DNA from: Streptomyces hygroscopicus
GTDB lineage: Bacteria > Actinomycetota > Actinomycetes > Streptomycetales > Streptomycetaceae
Length of the DNA stretch: 64,000 nt
Direction of reading: 5' to 3'
NCBI RefSeq assembly: GCF_026168105.1
Contig: NZ_LBMW01000027.1
Coordinates: 49,858-113,857 of the forward strand
This document shows, piece after piece, positions 48,865-56,369 of the stretch; within the stretch, counting starts at the first letter, position 1; each line of letters opens with the position of its first letter. The notes beneath the pieces were generated by a model, which had not been told where the DNA came from, made no database searches, and was given only the letters and a program-made list of their open reading frames with translations. A program made the position numbers and the translations under genes.

Positions 48865-50505
48865 ATGACGGACTCGCAGGCCCCGGAGAAGGCCACAGAC
48901 AGGACCGGTACGGGCACGGTCGGCACCAACCCCCTTGCGCCCGCCCCCGCCGGCGTCCGCACCGCCGTCGACGTGGTCACGCCGGAGCTGGTCGCCCAGC
49001 TCGGCAAGGGCGTGGTCGGCTCCGGCCGCACCGCCAACCACACGCCGTTCACCGGCGGAAAGCTGGCCGACCTGCCCGAGTCCACACCCGAGGACGTGGC
49101 GGAGGCGTTCAGGCGGGCCCGCGCGGCGCAGTCGGTCTGGGCCGCGACCCCGGTACGCCAACGCGCCGCCGTGCTGCTCCGCTTCCACGACCTGGTGCTC
49201 GCCCGCCAGGCCGAGGTGCTCGACCTGATCCAGTTGGAGACCGGCAAGGCGCGCCTCCACGCCCACGAGGAGGTGCAGGCCGTCGCCGTCGCCGCCCGGC
49301 ACTACGGCCGCAAGGCTCCCTCGTATCTGAGGCCCAAGCGGCACACGGGTGCCGTGCCGACGCTCACCCGGGTCACCGAACTGCGCCACCCGCGCGGTGT
49401 CGTCGGCCAGATAGCCCCCTGGAACTACCCGCTCGAACTGTCGGTCGGGGACGCGCTCCCGGCCTTCGTCGCGGGCAACGCCGTCGTGATGAAGCCGGAC
49501 ACGGAGACGTGCCTGACCGCGCTGTGGGCGCGTGACCTGCTGATCGAGGCCGGGCTGCCCGCCGACGTCTTCCAGGTCGTCATCGGCGAGGGCCCGGTCG
49601 TCGGCCCTGAGGTCGTCCGGCACGCCGACTATGTCTCCTTCACCGGTTCCACCCGCACCGGCCGTGAGGTCGCCCAGGGTGCGGCCGCCCGTCTCGTCGG
49701 CGTCTCGCTCGAACTCGGCGGCAAGAACGCCATGCTCGTCCTGGAGGACGCGGACATCGAGAAGGCGGCGGCCGGTGCCGTCCGCGCCTGCTTCTCGTCC
49801 GCGGGCCAGCTGTGCATCTCCATCGAGCGGCTGTATGTGCACGAGTCGATCGCGGACGCCTTCGTGGAGCGGTTCGCGGCCCGGACCAGGGCCATGCGGC
49901 TGGGCACCTCCCTCGCGTACGGCGCGGACATGGGGTCCCTGGTCGGCGAGCGGCAGCTGGAGACCGTGACCCGGCACGTCGAGGAGGCTGTGGCCAAGGG
50001 CGCAAAGGTCCTGACCGGCGGGGTCGCCCGCCCCGACGTCGGTCCGTACTTCTACGAGCCCACCATCCTCGACGGCGTCGAGGCGCCGATGCCGGTGTGC
50101 GCGGAGGAGACCTTCGGCCCGGTCGTGTCGATCTACCGCTTCTCGACAGAGGACGAGGCGATCGAGCGCGCCAACGCCACGCCGTACGGACTGAATTCCT
50201 CGGTCTGGACGAAGGACGGCCGACGCGGCCGCCAGGTCGCCGCCCGACTGCGTACCGGCACGGTCAACGTCAACGAGGGCTACGCACCCGCGTACGGCAG
50301 CGCCCAGTCCCCGATGGGCGGCATGAAGGACTCCGGCCTCGGCCGCCGACACGGCTCCGAGGGCATCCTCAAGTACACGGAGGCCCAGACCGTCGCCCAC
50401 CAGCGGCTGCTGCCGATGGCACCGTCGCTGGGCATGGACGACGAGAAGTACGCGGCCTTCATGAGCCGCAGTCTCAGGGCCATGAAGGCATTCCGGCTCC
50501 GCTAG
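48865..50505 (+). CDS. succinate-semialdehyde dehydrogenase, NADP-type
   Basis: A 546-residue aldehyde dehydrogenase of the GabD2 group, which oxidises succinate semialdehyde to succinate in GABA catabolism or a modified TCA route. Motifs are VGQIAPWNYPLELS (substrate channel), VMKPDTETCL, FTGSTRTGREV, catalytic glutamate 283 in LELGGKNAM and the nucleophilic cysteine 317 in SAGQLCISIER. EETFGPVVSIYRF follows. The protein starts with an extra 35 residues of low complexity. The transcript is probably leaderless. The ChoD-like oxidoreductase gene follows 105 bases later. Substrate is inferred from overall resemblance. Confidence 0.85.
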   Translation: MTDSQAPEKATDRTGTGTVGTNPLAPAPAGVRTAVDVVTPELVAQLGKGVVGSGRTANHTPFTGGKLADLPESTPEDVAEAFRRARAAQSVWAATPVRQRAAVLLRFHDLVLARQAEVLDLIQLETGKARLHAHEEVQAVAVAARHYGRKAPSYLRPKRHTGAVPTLTRVTELRHPRGVVGQIAPWNYPLELSVGDALPAFVAGNAVVMKPDTETCLTALWARDLLIEAGLPADVFQVVIGEGPVVGPEVVRHADYVSFTGSTRTGREVAQGAAARLVGVSLELGGKNAMLVLEDADIEKAAAGAVRACFSSAGQLCISIERLYVHESIADAFVERFAARTRAMRLGTSLAYGADMGSLVGERQLETVTRHVEEAVAKGAKVLTGGVARPDVGPYFYEPTILDGVEAPMPVCAEETFGPVVSIYRFSTEDEAIERANATPYGLNSSVWTKDGRRGRQVAARLRTGTVNVNEGYAPAYGSAQSPMGGMKDSGLGRRHGSEGILKYTEAQTVAHQRLLPMAPSLGMDDEKYAAFMSRSLRAMKAFRLR

Positions 50506-50610
50506 AGCGCCCCGGCAGGAGCGCGGGACAGCCGCGTGATGCGGCCCGCGCGGCGAGGGCGCGAGCAACCAGCGACGACCCGCAGGCACACACTCAACGA
50601 GGAGACGCAC

Positions 50611-52389
50611 GTGCCACAGGACGGCTACGACTACGACGTCATCGTCGTGGGTTCCGGCTTCGGCGGATCGGTCACCGCCCTGCGGCTGACCGAGAAGGGC
50701 TACCGCGTCGGAGTCCTGGAAGCGGGCCGCCGCTTCACCCGCGACTCCCTCCCCAAGAACTCCTGGGACCTGAAGAACTACCTGTGGGCGCCCGCCCTCG
50801 GCATGTACGGCATCCAGCGCATCCATCTGCTGGGCAATGTGATGGTGCTCGCGGGCGCCGGGGTCGGCGGCGGCTCCCTCAACTACGCCAACACCCTCTA
50901 CGTTCCGCCGAAGGCGTTCTTCGACGACCCGCAGTGGAAGGAGATCACCGACTGGCAGGAGGAACTGAACCCGTACTACGACCAGGCGCGGCGCATGCTG
51001 GGCGTGCGGCTCAACCCGACCATGACGCCCTCGGACGTCCACCTCAAGGCGGCCGCCGAGCGCATGGGCGTGGGCGACACCTTCCACATGGCGCCGGTCG
51101 GCGTCTTCTTCGGGGACGGCGTCGATGCCGACGGTGCGGCAAGGGGCCGGCCCGGCGAGGAGGTTCAGGACCCTTACTTCGGCGGTGCCGGGCCGGCCCG
51201 CCGGGCGTGTACCGAGTGCGGCGAGTGCATGACGGGATGCCGTCACGGGGCGAAGAACACCCTCAACGAGAACTATCTCCACCTCGCGGAGAAGGCGGGC
51301 GCGGTGGTCCACCCCATGACGACGGTCGTGGCGGTCACGGACGACTCGCAGGGCGGGTACGCCGTCTCGACCCTGCCGACCGACAGGAAGCGCAAGGGCG
51401 AGGGGCGGGTCTTCAAGGCGAGGCGGGTCGTCCTCGCGGCGGGCACGTACGGCACGCAGACGCTGCTGCACCGCATGAAGACGAACGGCCAGCTTCCGTA
51501 CATCTCGGACCGGCTGGGTGAACTGACCCGTACCAACTCCGAGGCGGTGGTGGGCGCGCAGACGGACAACCGCCGCTACCGCAGGGCGCACGGCACGGAG
51601 AAGGCCGACTTCACGCAGGGCGTCGCGATCACGTCCTCGATCCACCCGGACGAGAACACGCACATCGAGCCGGTGCGCTACGGCAAGGGATCGAACGCGA
51701 TGGGAGGCTTGTCGATCCTCCAGGTCCCGTACGCGGAGGGCTCCTCCCGGGTCCTGGCCTGGCTGGCGAACGCGGCGAGGCACCCGTTGCTCCTGGTCCG
51801 TTCCCTCTCCAACCGCCGCTGGTCGGAGCGGACCATCATCGGTCTGGTCATGCAGTCGCTGGACAACTCCCTGACGACGTACCTGAAGCCGACGGGTCCC
51901 GGCAAGGGGCTGCTGACGGCGCGCCAGGGTCATGGCGCCCCCAACCCGAAGCAGATCAGGGCCGCTTCTCAGGCGGCGTCCGCGATCGCCGCCGAGATCA
52001 ATGGCTTCGCGGGGAGCAACGTGGGCGAACTGATGGGCACTCCGCTGACCGCGCACTTCCTCGGCGGCTGCCCGATCGGCGCCTCGCGCGAGACAGGAGT
52101 GATCGACCCGTACCACCGGCTCTACGGCCACCCCGGCATCTCGGTGGTCGACGGCGCGGCGGTGTCGGCGAACCTGGGCGTCAACCCTTCGCTGACGATC
52201 ACCGCCCAGGCCGAACGGGCGATGTCGTACTGGCCCAACAAGGGGGAGGCGGACTCGCGTCCGGCGCAGGGGACGGCGTACGAACGCCTCAAGCCGGTGG
52301 AGCCGAGGAACCCGGCGGTCCCGGCGGAGGCGTTCGGGGCACTGCGGCTGCCGTTCCTGGGGATGCCTGCGGTGCCGCCGAAGAAGTGA
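50611..52389 (+). CDS. GMC-family oxidoreductase, ChoD-like, with cysteine cluster
   Basis: A 592-residue FAD enzyme related to the M. tuberculosis protein annotated as cholesterol oxidase ChoD (Rv3409c), which lies at the same place relative to guaB2, guaB3 and guaA. The FAD motif VIVVGSGFGGSVTALRL, the GAGVGGGSLNYAN loop and the C-terminal VVDGAAVSANLGVNPSLTI are GMC-type. Between residues 200 and 210 it has C-x2-C-x2-C-x3-C (RACTECGECMTGCRHG), a ferredoxin-like pattern not found in true cholesterol oxidases, which suggests an iron-sulfur cluster. There is no signal peptide, so it acts in the cytoplasm. CGAGGAGA precedes the GTG. Confidence 0.88.
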   Translation: MPQDGYDYDVIVVGSGFGGSVTALRLTEKGYRVGVLEAGRRFTRDSLPKNSWDLKNYLWAPALGMYGIQRIHLLGNVMVLAGAGVGGGSLNYANTLYVPPKAFFDDPQWKEITDWQEELNPYYDQARRMLGVRLNPTMTPSDVHLKAAAERMGVGDTFHMAPVGVFFGDGVDADGAARGRPGEEVQDPYFGGAGPARRACTECGECMTGCRHGAKNTLNENYLHLAEKAGAVVHPMTTVVAVTDDSQGGYAVSTLPTDRKRKGEGRVFKARRVVLAAGTYGTQTLLHRMKTNGQLPYISDRLGELTRTNSEAVVGAQTDNRRYRRAHGTEKADFTQGVAITSSIHPDENTHIEPVRYGKGSNAMGGLSILQVPYAEGSSRVLAWLANAARHPLLLVRSLSNRRWSERTIIGLVMQSLDNSLTTYLKPTGPGKGLLTARQGHGAPNPKQIRAASQAASAIAAEINGFAGSNVGELMGTPLTAHFLGGCPIGASRETGVIDPYHRLYGHPGISVVDGAAVSANLGVNPSLTITAQAERAMSYWPNKGEADSRPAQGTAYERLKPVEPRNPAVPAEAFGALRLPFLGMPAVPPKK

Positions 52390-52462
52390 CGCGCACCCGG
52401 GTGCCGTATGAGCGCTCCTGGGTGCCGTACGCGCGCACCAGGTGCCGTGTGCGCGCCCCCAT

Positions 52463-52506
52463 GGAAGAAGGACCTGTGCCCCCCTCCGAGCTCAGGTCCT
52501 TCTTCC
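52463..52506. terminator. terminator between convergent genes
   Basis: GGAAGAAGGACCTG pairs perfectly with CAGGTCCTTCTTCC around a 16-base loop. It separates the ChoD-like gene from the convergent sortase-substrate gene and has a T-rich right arm. Confidence 0.8.
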
Positions 52507-52556
52507 TGGTGCGAGGCGCGCGGGGCGCCTGACGCAGTCCGTGCGGTGGCAGAGCC

Positions 52557-53561
52557 TTACGCGGCCTGACCACCCGTCTTCCGGCGCCGCACCGCGAACA
52601 CGACACCGCCGCCGGCGACGACGGCGACACCGCCGACCAGGGCGATGGTCGGGAGCGCGGAGGAGGAACCGGTGGAGGCGAGGCTGCCGGTGGCCGGGAT
52701 CTCGCCGGCGCCGCCCTGCGGCTTCTTGCCGCCGGCCGGCTCCGGGCCCTTGCCGGGCTTGGCCTGGCCCGGGTTGTCGTTGGCGGTGCCCGGCTTGAGG
52801 ACGGTGAACGTGTAGTAGTCGAACGCGTTGTGCACGCAGTTCTTCGCCTGGTCCACGTATCCGCCCAGGCCCACGTTGTAGCCCTGGCCGGCGGGGGCCT
52901 TCGCGGTGATGTCGACCCGCAGCTTGATGGCGACCGTCTGCTTGGGGCCCAGCTCCGTCTCACCGAAGTAGAAGCCGTTGCCGACCTCGTCCGCGATGGA
53001 CTCCCAGGCCTTGGTCTTGGGGTTGAAGTACTCGAGCACGGCGTAGGTGCTCAGCCAGTCCTTCTCGTTCTCGCTCGCCGTGTCGTTGTCGACGATCGCG
53101 AGCCAGTTCACCTCGCCGAGGGACTGGTTGCTGTGGTTGGCCGCGGTCAGCGTGAAGGGGTGCCAGCCGCTTCCCGCCACGATCTTGCCCGGCAGACCGG
53201 AGACGGAGATGGTGAGCTGGGAGTCCGGGTCGACCTCGTCCATGGTGCAGGGCGTCGGCTCGGCGGTGGGCGTCGAGCCGGCGGACGGGGTGGCCGACGT
53301 GCTCGCCGAGCCGGACGGCTTGCCCGTCGGCGTCGAGGGCGTCGTCGCCGACGAGGACGCCGACGTGGACGCGCCACCGGCGGGAGTCGTCGAGGCGGCG
53401 GCCCCGGGAGTGAGGTCGGTCGGTGAGCCGGTGCCCGCGGTCTCGCTCGCGGAGGCGGAGGACGACGGGTCCGCGGCGAACGCAGCCGGTGCCGACAGCA
53501 GCGCAAGCGGGGCTATGGCGGCCGTCGCCGCCGCGGCGGCCAGGGCACGACGAAGCTTCAT
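52557..53561 (-). CDS. surface protein with LAxTG sortase signal
   Basis: A 334-residue secreted protein. A Sec signal peptide (about residues 1-30, ending AFAAD) is followed by an 80-residue Ser/Thr/Ala/Pro linker and a globular domain of about 145 residues. That domain contains two cysteines (PCTMDEV and KNCVHN) and the stretches LTISVSGLPGKIVAGSGWHPFTL and FYFGETELGPKQTVAIKLRVDI, which look like an Ig-like beta sandwich. The C-terminus has LASTG at 294-298, a hydrophobic span and RRRK, the wall-sorting signal of class E sortases (LAxTG). GAGG precedes the ATG. Function is unknown; it should be covalently attached to peptidoglycan. Confidence 0.88.
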   Translation of the reverse strand: MKLRRALAAAAATAAIAPLALLSAPAAFAADPSSSASASETAGTGSPTDLTPGAAASTTPAGGASTSASSSATTPSTPTGKPSGSASTSATPSAGSTPTAEPTPCTMDEVDPDSQLTISVSGLPGKIVAGSGWHPFTLTAANHSNQSLGEVNWLAIVDNDTASENEKDWLSTYAVLEYFNPKTKAWESIADEVGNGFYFGETELGPKQTVAIKLRVDITAKAPAGQGYNVGLGGYVDQAKNCVHNAFDYYTFTVLKPGTANDNPGQAKPGKGPEPAGGKKPQGGAGEIPATGSLASTGSSSALPTIALVGGVAVVAGGGVVFAVRRRKTGGQAA

Positions 53562-53736
53562 GAAGACCTCGAAAAATCCGGTGCGCCGCGGAGCGCGGCG
53601 CATGCAAGGGGGGAGGCCTCCGCGTGTGGGGCGCGGGTGTGGCCCATGATTCGGTAGGTGTGACCTGCGGAACCTGTGAAGGGTTGTAAGACATTCACAG
53701 GTTCTTTATGTGGCCTGAGTCACATGTGAGTGCGAC

Positions 53737-53766
53737 TTGTGAACGGCCTTCCGGTGCCCGTAGAAC
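53737..53766 (+). promoter_or_regulatory. promoter of the membrane protein gene at 53775
   Basis: TTGTGA (53737-53742), 18 bases, TAGAAC (53761-53766), then eight bases to the GTG. The spacing supports a leaderless transcript and fixes the start codon. Confidence 0.5.
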
Positions 53767-53774
53767 TGACAGTC

Positions 53775-54893
53775 GTGTCTGATCAGCACCCGGAGGAGCC
53801 CGCGCTTCCCGACGACGTCTGGGAGCGGTTCGCCCGCGACACCGAGCACGACATCCGAGCCTCCGCGCCGAAGGAACCGTCCGCGCGGGCGCGCATGGTG
53901 ACCCAGCGGCTGCGGCAACAGGACGCACAGGGCGTACGCCCCGTCGGCTGGCGCGCGCCCCCGGCCGCTGCCCGCCGTCCGCGCGGTCGCGCATGGACGG
54001 TGCTCGGCCTGCTCCTGGCGCTCGCCGTCGCCGTCGTGGCCATGAAGCCGTCGCTGATACCCGGCGATCCCTTCGGCGACCGCTCCACCGCGGACTCGCC
54101 CGCCGAACTGCCCGCCGAGACCGCCCGTCCCAGCGCCCCGCCCTCCAGCGCGGCCCCGGACACCCCGACGCTCGACCATCCTTTCGCCGGCTCCCCGGCC
54201 CTGCGCTGGGCGGACGGCGAGTCCGGGATCGTGCTGCCCCCGGCCGAGGCGGTCGGTTCGCTGACGAAGGCCCAGGTCGCCACAGCCCTGCAGGAGACGA
54301 AGACCCTGCTGGTCGACGCGAACCTCAGCCCGAAGACCCTGCTCGGCGGGCGCCCCACGGCGGCGCTGGGCGTGCTGGACCCCAAGCAGTCGCACGTCCT
54401 CGCCGACCTGGACCGGTCCCTCGCCGCCCCCGGCGAGAAGTACGACCCGCTGCTGCTCTTCAGCCGCTTCGATCCCGGGGAGGTGCGGCTCGTGGGCAAG
54501 GTCGTGAAGGTCCGCGGCCGTATCACCTTCGCCCGCGGCGAGAACGCCTCGGCCGCCTCGGTCCGCGTCCACGCCGACTACACCTTCGTCTACCCGCTGT
54601 CCCGGGCCGACTCGACCGAGGTGGCCCGCACGATCGTGCGCCGCGTCGTCGACACCGAACTGGCCGACCCCGCGCAGTACACGGTCACACCCGGCAGGCT
54701 CCAGCTCGTGCGCTACGACGAATCCGCGGGCAACTCGGCCTGCGGCATCCACGACGGCTTCCTGCATCCGCAGTTCTCCTCGGCGACTGCGACGGGGGCC
54801 CCTGCGCCGGGCCCGACGACAGACCCGTACGACCGCAGCCGGGACCTGGTCCAGGGAGACAGCCGACTGTGCGGCACGGTCTCGCGCACCTGA
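53775..54893 (+). CDS. single-span membrane protein of unknown function
   Basis: A 372-residue protein that I do not recognise. The cytoplasmic N-terminus (about 75 residues) contains ALPDDVWERFARDTEHDI. A membrane span at about residues 75-92 (WTVLGLLLALAVAVVAM) leads to a large exported domain. A Pro/Ser/Ala-rich spacer precedes the folded part with LTKAQVATALQETKTLLVDANLSP and VRVHADYTFVYPLSRA; the C-terminus has two cysteines (ACGIHDG and RLCGTV). The topology is like an anti-sigma or sensor protein, but no anti-sigma motif is visible. The start was set by the promoter 8 bases upstream; the frame remains open 15 codons further. Confidence 0.75.
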   Translation: MSDQHPEEPALPDDVWERFARDTEHDIRASAPKEPSARARMVTQRLRQQDAQGVRPVGWRAPPAAARRPRGRAWTVLGLLLALAVAVVAMKPSLIPGDPFGDRSTADSPAELPAETARPSAPPSSAAPDTPTLDHPFAGSPALRWADGESGIVLPPAEAVGSLTKAQVATALQETKTLLVDANLSPKTLLGGRPTAALGVLDPKQSHVLADLDRSLAAPGEKYDPLLLFSRFDPGEVRLVGKVVKVRGRITFARGENASAASVRVHADYTFVYPLSRADSTEVARTIVRRVVDTELADPAQYTVTPGRLQLVRYDESAGNSACGIHDGFLHPQFSSATATGAPAPGPTTDPYDRSRDLVQGDSRLCGTVSRT

Positions 54894-54951
54894 CGAACGC
54901 CTGCGAAAGACATGCCAGGGGTCTTTCGCCAAAGGCACGCGAAGGGCATGC

Positions 54952-55015
54952 GAAGGGCCCCGCGGCGGGGGTCCCGCTCGGCCTGGCCGAGGTGCGGGGT
55001 TCCGCGGGGCCCTTC
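54952..55015 (+). terminator. terminator after the membrane protein gene
   Basis: GAAGGGCCCCGCGG pairs perfectly with CCGCGGGGCCCTTC, and a small TCGGCC/GGCCGA hairpin lies inside the loop. It starts 59 bases after the stop codon. Confidence 0.75.
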
Positions 55016-55290
55016 TCCGTCAGCACCGACGTCAGGGCAGCGTCGGTGCCCGGGGAGCGGCGCCGGGGGGGTGCGCCGCTTGTCCCGTGTGACCACCGGT
55101 GGTGCGCCCGGCGTGCTCGGGAACGCGCGTGGTGTCGACCACTGGCAATCGGGTGCGGGAGCGATGCGGTTGTGCCGGGGGCGAGAGGGTGTCCGGATCT
55201 GTACTGCTGATGTCGACGGACTGTCCTCGCATCGTGCTGGACGGGTCACGGCCTCCGCAACCGTTTCGACCACCCTTGGAACAGTTCCGC

Positions 55291-55322
55291 CGGTCGGCCC
55301 CGGGCGTCCCCGGGGCCGACCG
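55291..55322. terminator. isolated perfect 14-bp hairpin
   Basis: CGGTCGGCCCCGGG, loop CGTC, CCCGGGGCCGACCG, followed on the plus strand by CTTTCTGG. It is terminator-like but about 280 bases past the previous terminator and about 280 bases beyond the chorismate mutase stop, so it may end an unannotated small transcript. Confidence 0.5.
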
Positions 55323-55603
55323 CTTTCTGGGTGACCGGGCTGCTGTCCCCTGCCGTCCGGTCACAACCCTGGAGCGAGGTCCCACGACGCACAGCACGAC
55401 CCGTACGCCTCATCGCCCCAGCGGAGCCACGCGTGGTTCTTTCGGGCCCGCCCCTGGATGGCACGGACACCGATACCAACGAACCCCGGCGGGCCCCGGT
55501 CACGCGCCGTACGGGTGAGGCGCAGGCGAACGTGAGTGCGCCGGACGCCCGTCGCATGCGGCAAGGACCCGATCGGGCGCGGGCCGCACCGTCCTTGTCG
55601 TCG

Positions 55604-55966
55604 TCAGATACGGCCCCGGCACAGCTCGAGCAGGGTCATCGCCAGGGCGGTGCCGGGCTTGCCCAGCGCCTCCCTGTAGTGGCCGAGGACCTCCATCTCG
55701 CGGGAGAGGTTCACCCGGCGGCCGCCGGAGGCGATGCGCGCCTCCTGGATCACGGCCGAGACCGCCATGCGTTCCTGGATGAGGCCGATGATGCGGTCGT
55801 CGAGGGCGTCGATGCGTTCACGGGCGCCGGAGATCACCCCGGCGGCCTCGGGGGTGCGGGCTCCGGTCTTCTCGGCTGCCGTCTTCTCCGTTGCTGTCGT
55901 TTCGGTAGCCGTCGCTTCGGTTGCCGTCGTTGCGGGGGCCGTCTTCTCGGTGGTGGTGGCGGTCAT
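55604..55966 (-). CDS. chorismate mutase (AroQ type)
   Basis: This converts chorismate to prephenate, the branch point to phenylalanine and tyrosine. The 120-residue protein has an N-terminal low-complexity Thr/Ala/Glu/Lys repeat (about residues 1-40) and then the all-helical AroQ domain. That contains RERIDALDDRIIGLIQERMAVSAVIQ (first helix), the charged GGRRVNLSREMEVLGHYR segment supplying active-site residues, and LAMTLLELCRGRI. GAGGAGA precedes the ATG. Upstream, on the same strand, lie a leaderless promoter, a leader peptide with Phe and Tyr codons and a terminator hairpin, indicating attenuation by Phe or Tyr supply. Confidence 0.92.
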   Translation of the reverse strand: MTATTTEKTAPATTATEATATETTATEKTAAEKTGARTPEAAGVISGARERIDALDDRIIGLIQERMAVSAVIQEARIASGGRRVNLSREMEVLGHYREALGKPGTALAMTLLELCRGRI

Positions 55967-56025
55967 GGCCGGGTCTCCTCGGTGTCGGGATGAGGTGCCC
56001 CGGATCGGCACGGTCCGCGAACGCA

Positions 56026-56058
56026 AGGCGCCCCGGACCGTATCGGCCCGGGGCGCCT
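56026..56058 (-). terminator. attenuator hairpin of the chorismate mutase leader
   Basis: On the minus strand AGGCGCCCCGG pairs perfectly with CCGGGGCGCCT across an 11-base loop, followed by TGCG. It lies 21 bases after the leader-peptide stop and 59 bases before the chorismate mutase ATG. GGGCCG at its left arm and loop (56044-56049) is complementary to CGGCCC in leader codons 14-15, a possible antiterminator pairing. Confidence 0.7.
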
Positions 56059-56079
56059 GGGAAGTCGCTTGTCAGTAGC

Positions 56080-56151
56080 TCAAGCAGCACGACCATGGCA
56101 GCCGGCGGGCCGGTTGCCATAGGTAAAGACGAAGGTCGAGTGCGCGAGCAT
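56080..56151 (-). CDS. leader peptide with Phe/Tyr codons
   Basis: A 23-codon ORF, MLAHSTFVFTYGNRPAGCHG followed by RAA and TGA. Codons 7, 9 and 11 are TTC, TTT and TAT, so three of five consecutive codons read Phe or Tyr, and TTT and TAT are rare in this GC-rich genome. The ATG lies six bases after CATACT and appears leaderless. An early hairpin can form between ACCTATGGCA (codons 10-13) and TGCCATGGT. The features fit a classical leader-peptide attenuator that would stall ribosomes when Phe-tRNA or Tyr-tRNA is scarce. Confidence 0.7.
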   Translation of the reverse strand: MLAHSTFVFTYGNRPAGCHGRAA

Positions 56152-56157
56152 GCGGTC

Positions 56158-56186
56158 AGTATGCCCGGAGCCGCGGCAGGCTCCAA
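56158..56186 (-). promoter_or_regulatory. promoter of the leader peptide-chorismate mutase unit
   Basis: On the minus strand TTGGAG (56186-56181), a 17-base spacer and CATACT (56163-56158) give a good primary-sigma promoter. The start point would be at or next to the leader ATG at 56151. Confidence 0.65.
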
Positions 56187-56323
56187 GCAGGTTCGGCCGG
56201 TGAGACGGATGCAACGCGACTCGGCCCGTCACCTGCGTGCGAAGGCGAGGCGGTCCGGGTCGCAGCGGGGGCGCGGGGACGGCAGCCGTCGGCAGCGACG
56301 GGGGGTCACCGCGGCCACCCCGT

Positions 56324-56329
56324 TAGAAT
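56324..56329 (+). promoter_or_regulatory. candidate -10 element of guaA
   Basis: TAGAAT lies 40 bases before the guaA start; no clear -35 hexamer precedes it. The remainder of the gap up to 56320 is taken by the divergent attenuator unit. Confidence 0.4.
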
Positions 56330-56369
56330 CGATGGCACAGCCCCCTGTCAAGCCGCCGGAAGGCAACCC

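Larger units (their letters stand above)
54894..55603. other. 710-base intergenic region with two hairpins
   Basis: After the terminator at 54952-55015, no gene is supported up to the end of chorismate mutase. A frame from the ATG at 55210 (begins STDCPRIVLDGSRPPQ) has poor third-position GC and no good ribosome binding site. A perfect hairpin at 55291-55322 stands alone in the middle. Confidence 0.45.

Noticed and set aside
46735..52131. A very long open frame (about 1,800 codons) on the minus strand
   Set aside because: It is antisense to two kinases, the aldehyde dehydrogenase and the ChoD-like gene, all with clear domains. Long antisense frames are expected when third positions are almost all G or C.
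50611..52389. Naming the GMC oxidoreductase a cholesterol oxidase
   Set aside because: The cysteine cluster and absence of an export signal differ from secreted cholesterol oxidases, so the label rests only on mycobacterial synteny.
55210..55518. Plus-strand frame starting STDCPRIVLDGSRPP
   Set aside because: Codon third positions lack the genome's GC bias, the start has no ribosome binding site, and a perfect hairpin lies inside it.
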